A stretch of DNA of 38,031 bases from Corynebacterium sp. HMSC05H05 (GCF_001807265.1 NZ_KV788373.1:1-38031); one strand, 5' to 3'; positions 16,019 through 25,560 are shown, counted from the stretch's first letter. Translations and numbers: made by a program. Notes: generated from the sequence alone by a model not told the origin.

Positions 16019-17500
16019 TTAGAAGATGCCCTCGTTCTCGCGGCCGAAGTCGTCGAGCGTGACGTCGCGGGAGTCGACGTCCTGGTCGTTGTACTCGGAG
16101 TCGTCGCCGTCGAGACGGCCAGTCTGGGTAACGGTGATGTAGTTGGTCAGACGGCCTTCCTTGGTGTCGCCGTCGCCGAAGGAGAAGGACACGAGGTCTG
16201 CTTCCTCACCCGGATTGATCGGGTTGGACAGGGTGACCTCGAAGATGCGTGCCTGCTCGTCCTCGTCCCAGCCCAGGTCGCGGGCGTAGCCGCCTTCGCG
16301 GGTGGTGGTGGTGATCAGGCGGTCAACGTTCTCCGGGCCGTCCTCGGTGCGGACTGCGACGCGGAAGGTCACTGCCGGGAACTCGCCCCAGTAGCGCTCG
16401 TTACCGACGTTCTTCACGCGCAGAGCGGTGGAGCCGGCGAAGCCCTTCGCCTTAGCGGAGGAGACGGTGAAGTACGGCTCGAGGTCCAGGTCGTGGTCGG
16501 CCTTTTCGGCGTCGTCCTTGTTGGACTTGTCGGTGGACTCTTCCTTCTTGTCGGACACAGCCTCGACCTCGATGGCGCCGTCGGCCTTGTCCTCCGTGGT
16601 GTCCTCAGCCTTGTCGTCGGCCTTGTCGGCTTCTTCCTTGGCCGCCTTCTCGTTCTCGGCGGCGAGGTTGACGTCCTTGTTGCTAACGTCGGCGGTCTTG
16701 TTGTCGTCGACCTTCTCCACGTCGTCGATGTTGTCGCCCTTGTTCAGGGTGTCAACGTCGTTGTCGTACTCTGCGTTCGGCTCGTCCTTGACCTCGGTGG
16801 TCTGCGCATCCTTGTTCGGGGCCCAGGAATCAGCCGGGGTGTCGAAGTTCTTCACGCGGACTTCGTTCTTCACCGGCATGTTTGCGACCCACGCGGTCGG
16901 GGTTGCCCAGGTGCCGTTAGGCAGGCAGCGCTGCTGGGTGCCGGTCATGGTGACGGTGCGGAAGCCGTAGGTGGCCTCGCCGGTGTTGCCGGCCGGCACG
17001 TCGTACGGGCCGACAGTCTGGCCGACGTTCCAGGACAGCTCAGCGGAGACGTCCCAGCCCAGGGACTTGGCCAGGGAGTAGCCGATGTTGCCCTCGATGC
17101 CCTTCTTGGAGCCGGAGCCGCCGAGGTCCAGCGTCTCGGTCTTGGAGCCGTTCACGGACGCGGACACCGTCTGGGTGCGGGAGAGATCCTGCTGCAGCGG
17201 GATGGCCTCGTCGGAAAGGTTGGTGGTGGAGATGGTGCCCACTGGCAGGAAGTTGTCCTTCACCTTGTACACGACGGTGCGGTAGTCCTCGGTGGAGTTG
17301 CACACCGGGCGCGGGTTGAGCACGTTGGCCTTCAGGTGGTCGGAGCCGCGGTAGGTGTGGACGATCGGGAGCTTGTCGTTGTTCGCCGGGGTCTCGGGAG
17401 CGGACTCCTCGAGGGTGGTCGCGTTCGCGGGAGCGATGGCAGCGCCGGCCATCAGAGCGCCGAGAAGCGCGGTAGTGATGCGTCGGGTCTTACGGGTCAT
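16019..17500 (-). CDS. Secreted two-domain protein of unknown function
   Basis: The 493-residue product has a Sec signal peptide (MTRKTRRITTALLGALMAGA onward, predicted cut after APANA, residue 27). Residues 28-225 form a first domain rich in alternating polar and nonpolar residues (TVSASVNGSKTETLDLGG, later SAELSWNVGQTVGPYDVPAG), suggesting long beta strands, with two cysteines (66 and 191) that could pair. Residues 230-338 are a low-complexity linker almost entirely of Asp, Glu, Lys, Asn and Ala. Residues 340-493 form a second, probably beta-sandwich domain (LRVKNVGNERYWGEFPAVTF). There is no sortase motif and no C-terminal helix. The beta-rich first domain faintly recalls secreted beta-pore proteins, but I cannot name the family. 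The ATG at 17500 has GAAAGGACAACGT upstream, like the peptide gene at 18540. It lies downstream of a kinase-peptide-regulator set and shares a candidate operator with it. Confidence 0.85.
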   Translation of the reverse strand: MTRKTRRITTALLGALMAGAAIAPANATTLEESAPETPANNDKLPIVHTYRGSDHLKANVLNPRPVCNSTEDYRTVVYKVKDNFLPVGTISTTNLSDEAIPLQQDLSRTQTVSASVNGSKTETLDLGGSGSKKGIEGNIGYSLAKSLGWDVSAELSWNVGQTVGPYDVPAGNTGEATYGFRTVTMTGTQQRCLPNGTWATPTAWVANMPVKNEVRVKNFDTPADSWAPNKDAQTTEVKDEPNAEYDNDVDTLNKGDNIDDVEKVDDNKTADVSNKDVNLAAENEKAAKEEADKADDKAEDTTEDKADGAIEVEAVSDKKEESTDKSNKDDAEKADHDLDLEPYFTVSSAKAKGFAGSTALRVKNVGNERYWGEFPAVTFRVAVRTEDGPENVDRLITTTTREGGYARDLGWDEDEQARIFEVTLSNPINPGEEADLVSFSFGDGDTKEGRLTNYITVTQTGRLDGDDSEYNDQDVDSRDVTLDDFGRENEGIF

Positions 17501-17567
17501 ACGTTGTCCTTTCCTGTGAAGCTACCGCCAGCGTCGCTAGCAGTCGGGGTGATTGCTTACAGGAGTC

Positions 17568-17596
17568 AACGTAAGGACGTTGCCGTCGTGTGACAA
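17568..17596 (-). promoter_or_regulatory. Promoter of the secreted-protein gene
   Basis: On the minus strand TTGTCA (17596-17591) and TACGTT (17573-17568) are separated by 17 bases. The predicted start near 17561 gives a leader of about 60 bases. The operator copies lie just upstream. Confidence 0.55.
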
Positions 17597-17613
17597 GTGA
17601 ATTTTAGGGTGTC

Positions 17614-17648
17614 GGCACCTTCGTACCCGATGCCGATACTTTCGTTTA
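17614..17648. promoter_or_regulatory. Two tandem operator-like sites upstream of the secreted-protein gene
   Basis: GGCACCTTCGTACC (17614-17627) matches the palindrome GGTACTTTCGTACC at 12 of 14 bases, and GATACTTTCGTTTA (17635-17648) at 10 of 14. The copies start 21 bases apart, two helical turns, and centre about 60 and 81 bases upstream of the predicted transcription start. This is the usual arrangement for activation by a LuxR-type response regulator. Confidence 0.55.
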
Positions 17649-17663
17649 GAACCGTAGGAGTGA

Positions 17664-18362
17664 CTATTGTGCCTGCGGCCCCCGGCCGTTGAGGACGGTA
17701 ACCACGAGGTCGAGGCGGGAGGAGACCCCGTAGGCCGAGAGGAGTTTCGAGACCATCTTCTTCACGGTGGATTCAGAATAGTTCAGGTGCTTCGCAATGT
17801 CGGCGTTGCTCAGGCCGTCGCAAAGCAGCTCAAGCACTTTCTGCTCGGTATCAGAAACGCCCGCAGGCACGTTAATAGCGGCCTTTGAACGCGCTCCGCT
17901 AGCAGCTTGCGGAGCTTGTGCGTCCCGCTGGGAGAGGTGGGGGAGCAGCTTGTTCATCGCGGCAGGAGAGATCACGGTGCCACCGGCGACCGCCTGCCGT
18001 ACCGAAAGGATGATTTCCTCGCGCGGCTGGCTCTTCAGAATGTATCCGCGCCCGCCGTGGTCGAGGATGTCGAGCATCGCGGAGTCATTGTCCAAAGAGC
18101 TAATCGCCAAAAAGGCCGGAGCGGCGCCACGCGCGTCGAGATTGCGCAGCAGCTCTGCGCCGCCCATGTGCTGCATGTAGACATCGGAGAGCACCACATC
18201 CACGTCTAATTGGGGGATGCGCTCGAGTGCTTCGGATCCGTCCGAAGCGGTTTCGACGACGGTGATCCCTTTGGCGCTGTCGAGGTAGCTTTTCAGCACC
18301 TCGCGGACGAGCGGATCATCGTCGACGAGGAAAACCCGGATTGGGTGATCAGGTGTTGTCAT
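17664..18362 (-). CDS. LuxR-type response regulator
   Basis: The 232-residue product has an N-terminal receiver domain (residues 9-125) with the acidic pocket VDDD at 13-16, phosphoacceptor Asp60 in VLSDVYM, Ser88/89 and Lys110 (ILKSQP). A linker of about 35 residues follows, then a C-terminal LuxR/GerE helix-turn-helix (about 169-225: VSDTEQKVLELLCDGLSNAD and the recognition part ESTVKKMVSKL). It should bind DNA as a dimer when phosphorylated, probably by the kinase encoded at 18676-19821. I chose ATG at 18362, just before the receiver domain; there is no ribosome binding site, and the small peptide gene ends 10 bases upstream within a hairpin, so translational coupling is likely. The candidate target is GGTACGAAAGTACC and its relatives. 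Confidence 0.94.
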   Translation of the reverse strand: MTTPDHPIRVFLVDDDPLVREVLKSYLDSAKGITVVETASDGSEALERIPQLDVDVVLSDVYMQHMGGAELLRNLDARGAAPAFLAISSLDNDSAMLDILDHGGRGYILKSQPREEIILSVRQAVAGGTVISPAAMNKLLPHLSQRDAQAPQAASGARSKAAINVPAGVSDTEQKVLELLCDGLSNADIAKHLNYSESTVKKMVSKLLSAYGVSSRLDLVVTVLNGRGPQAQ

Positions 18363-18364
18363 CT

Positions 18365-18381
18365 TGGTGCTATTAGCACCA
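18365..18381 (-). promoter_or_regulatory. mRNA hairpin between the peptide gene and the regulator gene
   Basis: On the mRNA, TGGTGCTAATAGCACCA folds into six base pairs with a TAATA loop. The stem begins with the last two codons of the peptide gene (Trp, Cys), the peptide stop codon TAA is in the loop, and the regulator ATG lies two bases after the stem. A ribosome finishing the peptide would melt the stem, which suggests coupling of regulator translation to peptide translation. Confidence 0.55.
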
Positions 18382-18540
18382 CAGACGACCGAGCATGCCG
18401 CCACACTCGAAGGTGTCGCCGATTGCGCCAGCTGCGTAAGGGGTTGCCACAGTCTGCGCTTCTGCAGATGCTGCAGGGGCCACGGTGAGAAGCCCGGTTG
18501 CGACCAGGGCGGAGGCGGCGAGGCGAGCAAACTTGCGCAT
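18373..18540 (-). CDS. Small secreted two-cysteine peptide
   Basis: This 55-residue gene is short and easily missed. It starts at ATG 18540 with AAAGGA seven bases upstream, an excellent ribosome binding site, and ends at TAA (18373-18375). The product has a clear Sec signal peptide: MRKFARLAASALVATGLLTV, then APAASA with predicted cleavage after residue 26. The mature part would be 29 residues starting EAQTVATPY and ending GDTFECGGMLGRLWC, with only two cysteines, ten positions apart including both, the second being the last residue. A disulfide ring or other cyclisation is possible. It lies between a histidine kinase gene and its regulator gene, has its own promoter and an upstream palindrome, so a signalling peptide is a reasonable inference. 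An antimicrobial or envelope peptide is the alternative. I do not recognise a family. Confidence 0.8.
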   Translation of the reverse strand: MRKFARLAASALVATGLLTVAPAASAEAQTVATPYAAGAIGDTFECGGMLGRLWC

Positions 18541-18584
18541 TTGCTTGTCCTTTCATGAACTAAAGCTGTAGATCGCTACATCGA

Positions 18585-18614
18585 ATTATGGGTGCATACG
18601 GTAGCAATGCGCAA
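18585..18614 (-). promoter_or_regulatory. Promoter of the small peptide gene
   Basis: On the minus strand TTGCGC (18614-18609) and CATAAT (18590-18585) have an 18-base spacer. The predicted start near 18578 gives a leader of about 38 bases. It lies between the kinase stop codon and the peptide start, so peptide and regulator can be expressed separately from the kinase. Confidence 0.55.
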
Positions 18615-18641
18615 TTATTTCGGACGCTTAGGGGAGAAGTT

Positions 18642-18655
18642 GGTACGAAAGTACC
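18642..18655. promoter_or_regulatory. Palindromic operator candidate upstream of the peptide gene
   Basis: GGTACGAAAGTACC has perfect five-base arms (GGTAC and GTACC) and is centred about 70 bases upstream of the predicted peptide-gene transcription start. Related sites occur upstream of the secreted-protein gene (17614 and 17635), and a partial copy, TCTACTTTCGTTCC (11 of 14), overlaps the kinase stop codon at 18675-18688. Confidence 0.6.
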
Positions 18656-18675
18656 TTTCATACTCTCGCGGCAAT

Positions 18676-19821
18676 CTACTTTCGTTCCTTTGGCACGGTC
18701 AAGTGATATCGGAACGCCTCGCCGTGATAGCCCGCGTCGAGTGAAGCACCGTCCTCTTGCAAAAGCGATGCGACCTCCCCTAAGCCGACGCCGGTACTCA
18801 TCTCAACTGCCTGCTCTTGTGGGGCGCCAAAGTTCTGCACCAGGATCTGCACGTCATTGTCGTCTTCGACTGCTGCGACGATGACCGGCCGGTGTTTATC
18901 CGCGTACTTGATTACGTTGGTCTGGATCTCACGGAATGCGCTTTCAGCGTGATGAAGTGCGATCGAGTTCAGCCCCTCGCCATGCATGCCACTTTCCGTG
19001 ACCGTGTAGCCGTGGCTGCGCAATGTGTCCGAAAAGGACCGCAAGCATTCGTTTAATGTGGGCGTGCTCATGGTTTTGTCTCCGCTGAGCTCCGCGGGAT
19101 CGTCGGAACGCATAAAACGGATGAGCTGGCGGACTTCTTGCATGGAACGTCGGGCGTCCTCTGCGATGAGTTTCGCCGCCTTGGCTGTCTGCTCGTCCCC
19201 CGACATCGCTAGGGCTTCACTTCGGAGCACCACCGAGGTGAGCGAGGACGCCACTGAACCGTGCAAGGCCTTTACCGTTCGTTCGCGTTCGCGCTCAAGT
19301 TCCGCTCTTAGCCGATCTGCTTGGCGCTCACGGGTTATGAGGAAGGCGCGCAAAATCCAACCCACTGCCCACGCGACAAGGAGTAGCACGAACAGAAAAA
19401 TTGCTGTTTCAAACGAGATGGGGAAGTAAACGCCGGAGGGAAAGTCTGTCTGTGCGAGATACCAAAGATAAGCCAACAGTGGCAGGCTTAAGCGGGCGGG
19501 AACGCGCAACCCCACGACAGCGGCGATCGCGAACATTCCGATGATGATGATCGCGCTGCGGTACTCGGGTGCTGCCGCGGAGAATTGCAGCAGAAAGCCG
19601 TAACCCACACTTGCTGTGACCGGGGCGAAGAATGCGGCGACAATGAGAAATACGGCGTAGAGCGCCACCGCGAATCTTGACCACTCGACCGCGATCGGTG
19701 CCCCCGGCAGAGCTACCAGCCCGAGAGCGAAAAGAAGAGCTGCGAGCGCAAAACCGATGCGCCAAGAGCGCGCCGCAGGCGAAAGAAGGCGGGCGCGCAC
19801 GAGCTCCGGAAACGTAGGCAC
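18676..19821 (-). CDS. Membrane histidine kinase with unusual phosphorylation motif
   Basis: The 381-residue product has five or six membrane segments (about 21-39, 50-68, 90-107, 112-125, 138-158) and almost no large extracellular domain. A charged coiled-coil (RERQADRLRAELERERER) links to a HisKA_3-like dimerisation helix with the candidate phosphorylated His187 in KALHGSVASSLTSVVLRSEA. An ATPase domain follows (N-box REIQTNVIKYA with Asn302, and GVGLGE at 344-349). Two features are unusual: HisKA_3 kinases normally have an acidic residue right after the His, but here it is Gly; and the usual D-x-G motif of the ATP pocket reads NFG (330-332). It may still be active or may work with altered chemistry. 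I chose GTG at 19821, seven bases after a -10 box; longer frames run into the divergent methyltransferase gene. Its partner is the regulator at 17664. Confidence 0.88.
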   Translation of the reverse strand: MPTFPELVRARLLSPAARSWRIGFALAALLFALGLVALPGAPIAVEWSRFAVALYAVFLIVAAFFAPVTASVGYGFLLQFSAAAPEYRSAIIIIGMFAIAAVVGLRVPARLSLPLLAYLWYLAQTDFPSGVYFPISFETAIFLFVLLLVAWAVGWILRAFLITRERQADRLRAELERERERTVKALHGSVASSLTSVVLRSEALAMSGDEQTAKAAKLIAEDARRSMQEVRQLIRFMRSDDPAELSGDKTMSTPTLNECLRSFSDTLRSHGYTVTESGMHGEGLNSIALHHAESAFREIQTNVIKYADKHRPVIVAAVEDDNDVQILVQNFGAPQEQAVEMSTGVGLGEVASLLQEDGASLDAGYHGEAFRYHLTVPKERK

Positions 19822-19828
19822 GGCAAAT

Positions 19829-19834
19829 AGCGTA
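19829..19834 (-). promoter_or_regulatory. -10 box of the kinase gene (leaderless)
   Basis: On the minus strand TACGCT is followed by seven bases and GTG at 19821, predicting a leaderless transcript. Only 37 bases separate this start codon from the divergent ATG at 19859, so the two promoters overlap. Confidence 0.45.
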
Positions 19835-19846
19835 GCGCCCGCAACG

Positions 19847-19852
19847 TAGTCT
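19847..19852 (+). promoter_or_regulatory. -10 box of the methyltransferase gene (leaderless)
   Basis: TAGTCT ends six bases before the ATG at 19859. Its -35 region would overlap the -10 box of the divergent kinase gene. Confidence 0.45.
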
Positions 19853-19858
19853 GTAGCT

Positions 19859-20671
19859 ATGCCATTGGATTTCCAACAGCCGTTCACAGAGCGCACTCCG
19901 CGTGTGGTTAATGCGGGGAAGTTGAAGAGGGCGCAAGCTCGTCGTAAAGCAAAGGCCTTCCTGGCGGAAGGCGAGAACGCTGTGGAGGCCGCCGTGGCCA
20001 CGGGAGCGGCGACGGACCTCTTCGTTACCGAGGCCGCGGCCGAGCGTTTCGAGGAGATCGTGCGGGCGGCCGGCTACATGGACGTGTACACGCACGCGAT
20101 CACGGACAAGGCTGCGGATTCGCTTGCGGACGCAGTAACCTCTACTGGCATTTTTGCGGTGTGCCGCCCGGTGCTGTGGACGGTGCCCAAGATTATGAAG
20201 GGCCGGCCGAAGCTGGTGGCGGTGTGCGTGGAAACCAACGACCCCGGCAACGCCGGCACAATCATCCGCATCGCCGATGCTGTGGGCGCGGACGCGGTGA
20301 TTTTCGCCGGCGACACCGTGGACCCGGAGGCCCCCAAAGTGGTGCGCTCCACCGCGGGCTCGCTGTTCCACATCCCGGTGGCACGCGACCGCGATGTCCG
20401 CCGCGTGATCAGCCAACTCGAAGACGCCGGGCTGTCCACCTTCGCCACCACCATGAACGGCGAGGTGAACCTTGCGCAGCCGGGGGAGACGCTCGCGCAG
20501 CCGACGGCTTGGCTGTTCGGCAACGAGGCACATGGGCTTGACGACGACATCCTGTCGGCCGCCGACCACCGCGTTTCCATCCCGATCCAGGGCAGTGCGG
20601 AGTCGTTGAACCTGGCCACAGCGGCGAGTATCTGCCTGTGGGAGTCGTCGAAGGCGCTCGCGGAGGACTAG
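19859..20671 (+). CDS. SpoU/TrmH-family RNA 2'-O-methyltransferase
   Basis: The 270-residue product has the three SPOUT motifs: NDPGNAGTIIRIADAVGADA (motif 1, about residues 123-142), LFGNEAHGLDDDI (motif 2) and VSIPIQGSAESLNLATAAS (motif 3), which form the knotted S-adenosylmethionine site. An N-terminal substrate-binding domain of about 110 residues precedes them, as in the TsnR/RlmB-like group that methylates rRNA or tRNA ribose. The exact target is unknown. The ATG at 19859 has no ribosome binding site and lies six bases after a -10 box. A gene of this family precedes pheS in Corynebacterium, as far as I recall. Confidence 0.93.
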   Translation: MPLDFQQPFTERTPRVVNAGKLKRAQARRKAKAFLAEGENAVEAAVATGAATDLFVTEAAAERFEEIVRAAGYMDVYTHAITDKAADSLADAVTSTGIFAVCRPVLWTVPKIMKGRPKLVAVCVETNDPGNAGTIIRIADAVGADAVIFAGDTVDPEAPKVVRSTAGSLFHIPVARDRDVRRVISQLEDAGLSTFATTMNGEVNLAQPGETLAQPTAWLFGNEAHGLDDDILSAADHRVSIPIQGSAESLNLATAASICLWESSKALAED

Positions 20672-20746
20672 CTCTATCGACAGGGTTTGCAGCGCCCGCC
20701 CTCGCGCGGTCGCTGTGTCGGCCGATAGGTAAAGTGGTGGACGCTT

Positions 20747-21876
<1,130 letters not shown>

Positions 21877-21891
21877 AGGAGACTCTCGATA

Positions 21892-24399
21892 ATGCTCATT
21901 TCCAAAAACTGGATCGTCCGCCTGCTGCAGAACGCAGGTAACAAGGATTTCAACCCCACCGACGAGGAGCTTGACGCGGGCTTCGTGCGCGTCGGCTTCG
22001 AAACCGAGGGCTACGCGCCGCTCCCGGAGGTCACCGGCCCGCTGGCGATCGGGCGCGTCGCCGAGATCGAGGAGCTGACCGGCTTTAAGAAGCCCATCCG
22101 CTACTGCCAGGTGGACGTGGGCCAGGCGAACGGCACCGGTGAGCCGCAGGGCATCATCTGCGGCGCCCGCAATTTCAAGCAGGGCGACCTGGTGGTCGTC
22201 TCGCTTCCGGGCGCGGTGCTGCCGGGCGGATTCGAGATCTCCGCGCGTGAGACCTACGACCACATCTCCGCAGGCATGATGGCCTCCGCGGCCGAGCTCG
22301 GGCTCACCGCGAAAAGCGAGGGCATCATTACGCTTCACGACGGCTCCGCCACCCCCGGCCAGGACGCCCGCGAGATTCTGGGCTCGGACGACACCGTCTT
22401 CGATGTCAACGTCACCCCGGACCGCGGCTACGCCCTGTCCGCCCGCGGCCTGACCCGCGAGATCGCCTCCGCCTTCGACCTGGAGTTCTCCGACGTGGCG
22501 CAGGATCCGGCAATCGCTGGCATCGACATTGCTGGCGTGCCAGCTCCGTCTGGCGAGACCATCGCGGTTTCCGTGGAAGAGTCCACCAAGGCCAAGCGGT
22601 TCGGCGTGCGCACCGTCGAAGGCATCGACCCGAACGCGACCGCACCGTTTTGGATGCAGCGCGAGCTTATGCTTGCCGGTGTGCGCTCGGTCAACGCTGC
22701 GACGGACGTGACCAATTACGTCATGCTGCTGACCGGCCAGCCGATGCACGCCTTCGACGCCGACAAGATTGCCGGCGGCCTGCGCGTGCACAACGCCGCC
22801 GACGGCGAGAAGTTTGAAACGCTCGACCACGTCGAGCGCACGCTGACCGCAGAAGATGTGGTGATCAGTGACGACAACGGCATTCAGTCCCTCGCCGGTG
22901 TCATGGGCGGCACCACTTCCGAAATCTCGGACGAGACGGTCAACGTCCACTTCGAGGCCGCGACCTGGGACCCGCTGACCGTGGCGCGTACCGCGCGCCG
23001 GCTGAAGCTGAGCTCGGAAGCATCGCGCCGTTTCGAGCGCGGCGTGGACCCGCAGCTGGTGGAAAACGCCCTCGACATCGCGTGCGCGCTGCTGGTGGAC
23101 ATCGCCGGCGGAACGATTCATGCGGGTAGGACGCTGGTCGGTGACGTCGAGAAGCGTGACGCGATTGCGATGCGCGCGACGCGCCCGGCTGAGCTGATCG
23201 GTGTGGAGTACGCACGCGAGACCGTGGTGCGCCGCCTGCAGGAAGTCGGCTGCGAGGTCGCTGGCGACGGCGAGGAGCTTGAAGTCACCCCGCCGACTTG
23301 GCGCACCGACATCACCGTGCCGGTGGAGCTGGTCGAGGAGGTCGTGCGCCTGGAGGGCTTGGACGACATCCCGTCGATCCTGCCCACGCCCCGCGGCGGC
23401 CGCGGCCTGAGCCCGCTGCAGCGACGCCGCCGTGCGGTGACCCACGCGCTGGCGTACTCCGACTACGCGGAGATCATCCCCACGCCGTTTATCGCCAACG
23501 ACACGTTCGACACCTGGGGCCTCGACGCGGACGATCCGCGCCGCAACACCGTGAAGGTGCAGAACCCCCTGGACGCGGACTACGGCATCCTCGGCACCAC
23601 ACTGCTGCCGCCGATGCTGGAGGCCGCGGGCCGAAACGTCGCGCGCGGCCGCGGGGATATGGCCATCTACTCGGTGGCGCAGACCTCGGAGAAGCGCGCG
23701 GACGTCTCGCCACTGCCGGACGTGTCCGAGCGCCCCGCGGACGAGGTCGTCGCAGAGCTCATCGAGTCGCTGCCGAAGCAGCACCTCCACGCCGCGACGG
23801 TGGCGCTGGGCAACACGGAGCTGGAAGGCCCGTGGGGCAAGGGCCGCGCCTACGAGTGGTCCGACGCCATCGAGGCCGCCCAGCTCGTCGCCCGCGTGTG
23901 CGGCGTCGACCTGGATGTTGAGGCGGCCGAGTACCTGCCGTGGCACCCGGGCCGCTGCGCGGAGCTCAAAGTTGACGGCGAGGTTGTCGGCCACGCCGGC
24001 GAGCTGCACCCGCAGATCCTGGAGAAGCTGAACCTGCCGGCGCGCACCTGCGCGATGGAGGTCGATCTGACCGCCATCCCGCTGGCAGAGCGCCTGCCTG
24101 CGCCGCGTCTGTCCGCGTTCCCGCTGCTCAACCAGGATATCGCGCTGGTCGTCGACGAGGCTGTGGCGGCCGAGGACGTGCGCCGCGCAGTCCAGGAGGG
24201 CGCCGGCGAGCTCGTCGAAGCAGTCACGCTGTTCGACGTCTACCGTTCCGACAACCTCGGCGAAGGCAAAAAGTCCCTCGCGTTTGGCCTGGCGTTCCGC
24301 GCCCCGGACCGCACGCTGACCGAGGAAGAAGCCTCCGAGGCGCGCCTGAAGGCAGCTGAGTTGGCTAAGGAGCGCTTCGGCGCAGAAATGCGCGGCTAA
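21892..24399 (+). CDS. pheT: Phenylalanyl-tRNA synthetase beta subunit
   Basis: The 835-residue product pairs with PheS. Domains in order: a short B1 start, an EMAP-type tRNA-binding domain (about residues 40-155; ICGARNFKQGDLVVVSLPGA), B3/B4 editing domain (about 210-400; includes GQPMHAFDADKI and VMGG), B5 (about 405-475), the catalytic-like core, and the C-terminal ferredoxin-fold anticodon-binding domain (about 740-833; LSAFPLLNQDIALVVDE). The length is complete. The ATG at 21892 has AAAGGAGA upstream. No terminator is visible between this gene and argC, so some read-through into the arginine genes is possible. Confidence 0.97.
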   Translation: MLISKNWIVRLLQNAGNKDFNPTDEELDAGFVRVGFETEGYAPLPEVTGPLAIGRVAEIEELTGFKKPIRYCQVDVGQANGTGEPQGIICGARNFKQGDLVVVSLPGAVLPGGFEISARETYDHISAGMMASAAELGLTAKSEGIITLHDGSATPGQDAREILGSDDTVFDVNVTPDRGYALSARGLTREIASAFDLEFSDVAQDPAIAGIDIAGVPAPSGETIAVSVEESTKAKRFGVRTVEGIDPNATAPFWMQRELMLAGVRSVNAATDVTNYVMLLTGQPMHAFDADKIAGGLRVHNAADGEKFETLDHVERTLTAEDVVISDDNGIQSLAGVMGGTTSEISDETVNVHFEAATWDPLTVARTARRLKLSSEASRRFERGVDPQLVENALDIACALLVDIAGGTIHAGRTLVGDVEKRDAIAMRATRPAELIGVEYARETVVRRLQEVGCEVAGDGEELEVTPPTWRTDITVPVELVEEVVRLEGLDDIPSILPTPRGGRGLSPLQRRRRAVTHALAYSDYAEIIPTPFIANDTFDTWGLDADDPRRNTVKVQNPLDADYGILGTTLLPPMLEAAGRNVARGRGDMAIYSVAQTSEKRADVSPLPDVSERPADEVVAELIESLPKQHLHAATVALGNTELEGPWGKGRAYEWSDAIEAAQLVARVCGVDLDVEAAEYLPWHPGRCAELKVDGEVVGHAGELHPQILEKLNLPARTCAMEVDLTAIPLAERLPAPRLSAFPLLNQDIALVVDEAVAAEDVRRAVQEGAGELVEAVTLFDVYRSDNLGEGKKSLAFGLAFRAPDRTLTEEEASEARLKAAELAKERFGAEMRG

Positions 24400-24410
24400 A
24401 TATATTTCGG

Positions 24411-25509
<1,099 letters not shown>

Positions 25510-25560
25510 CCGCCGACGAGACACCCCTTACCTCTTTTTTCTGAAAGGACCCCCTCCACC

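Noticed and set aside
15836..17593. Plus-strand frame of 585 codons over the secreted-protein gene
   Set aside because: The minus-strand gene has a signal peptide, ribosome binding site and promoter; the plus-strand frame has none and runs through the rplT terminator.
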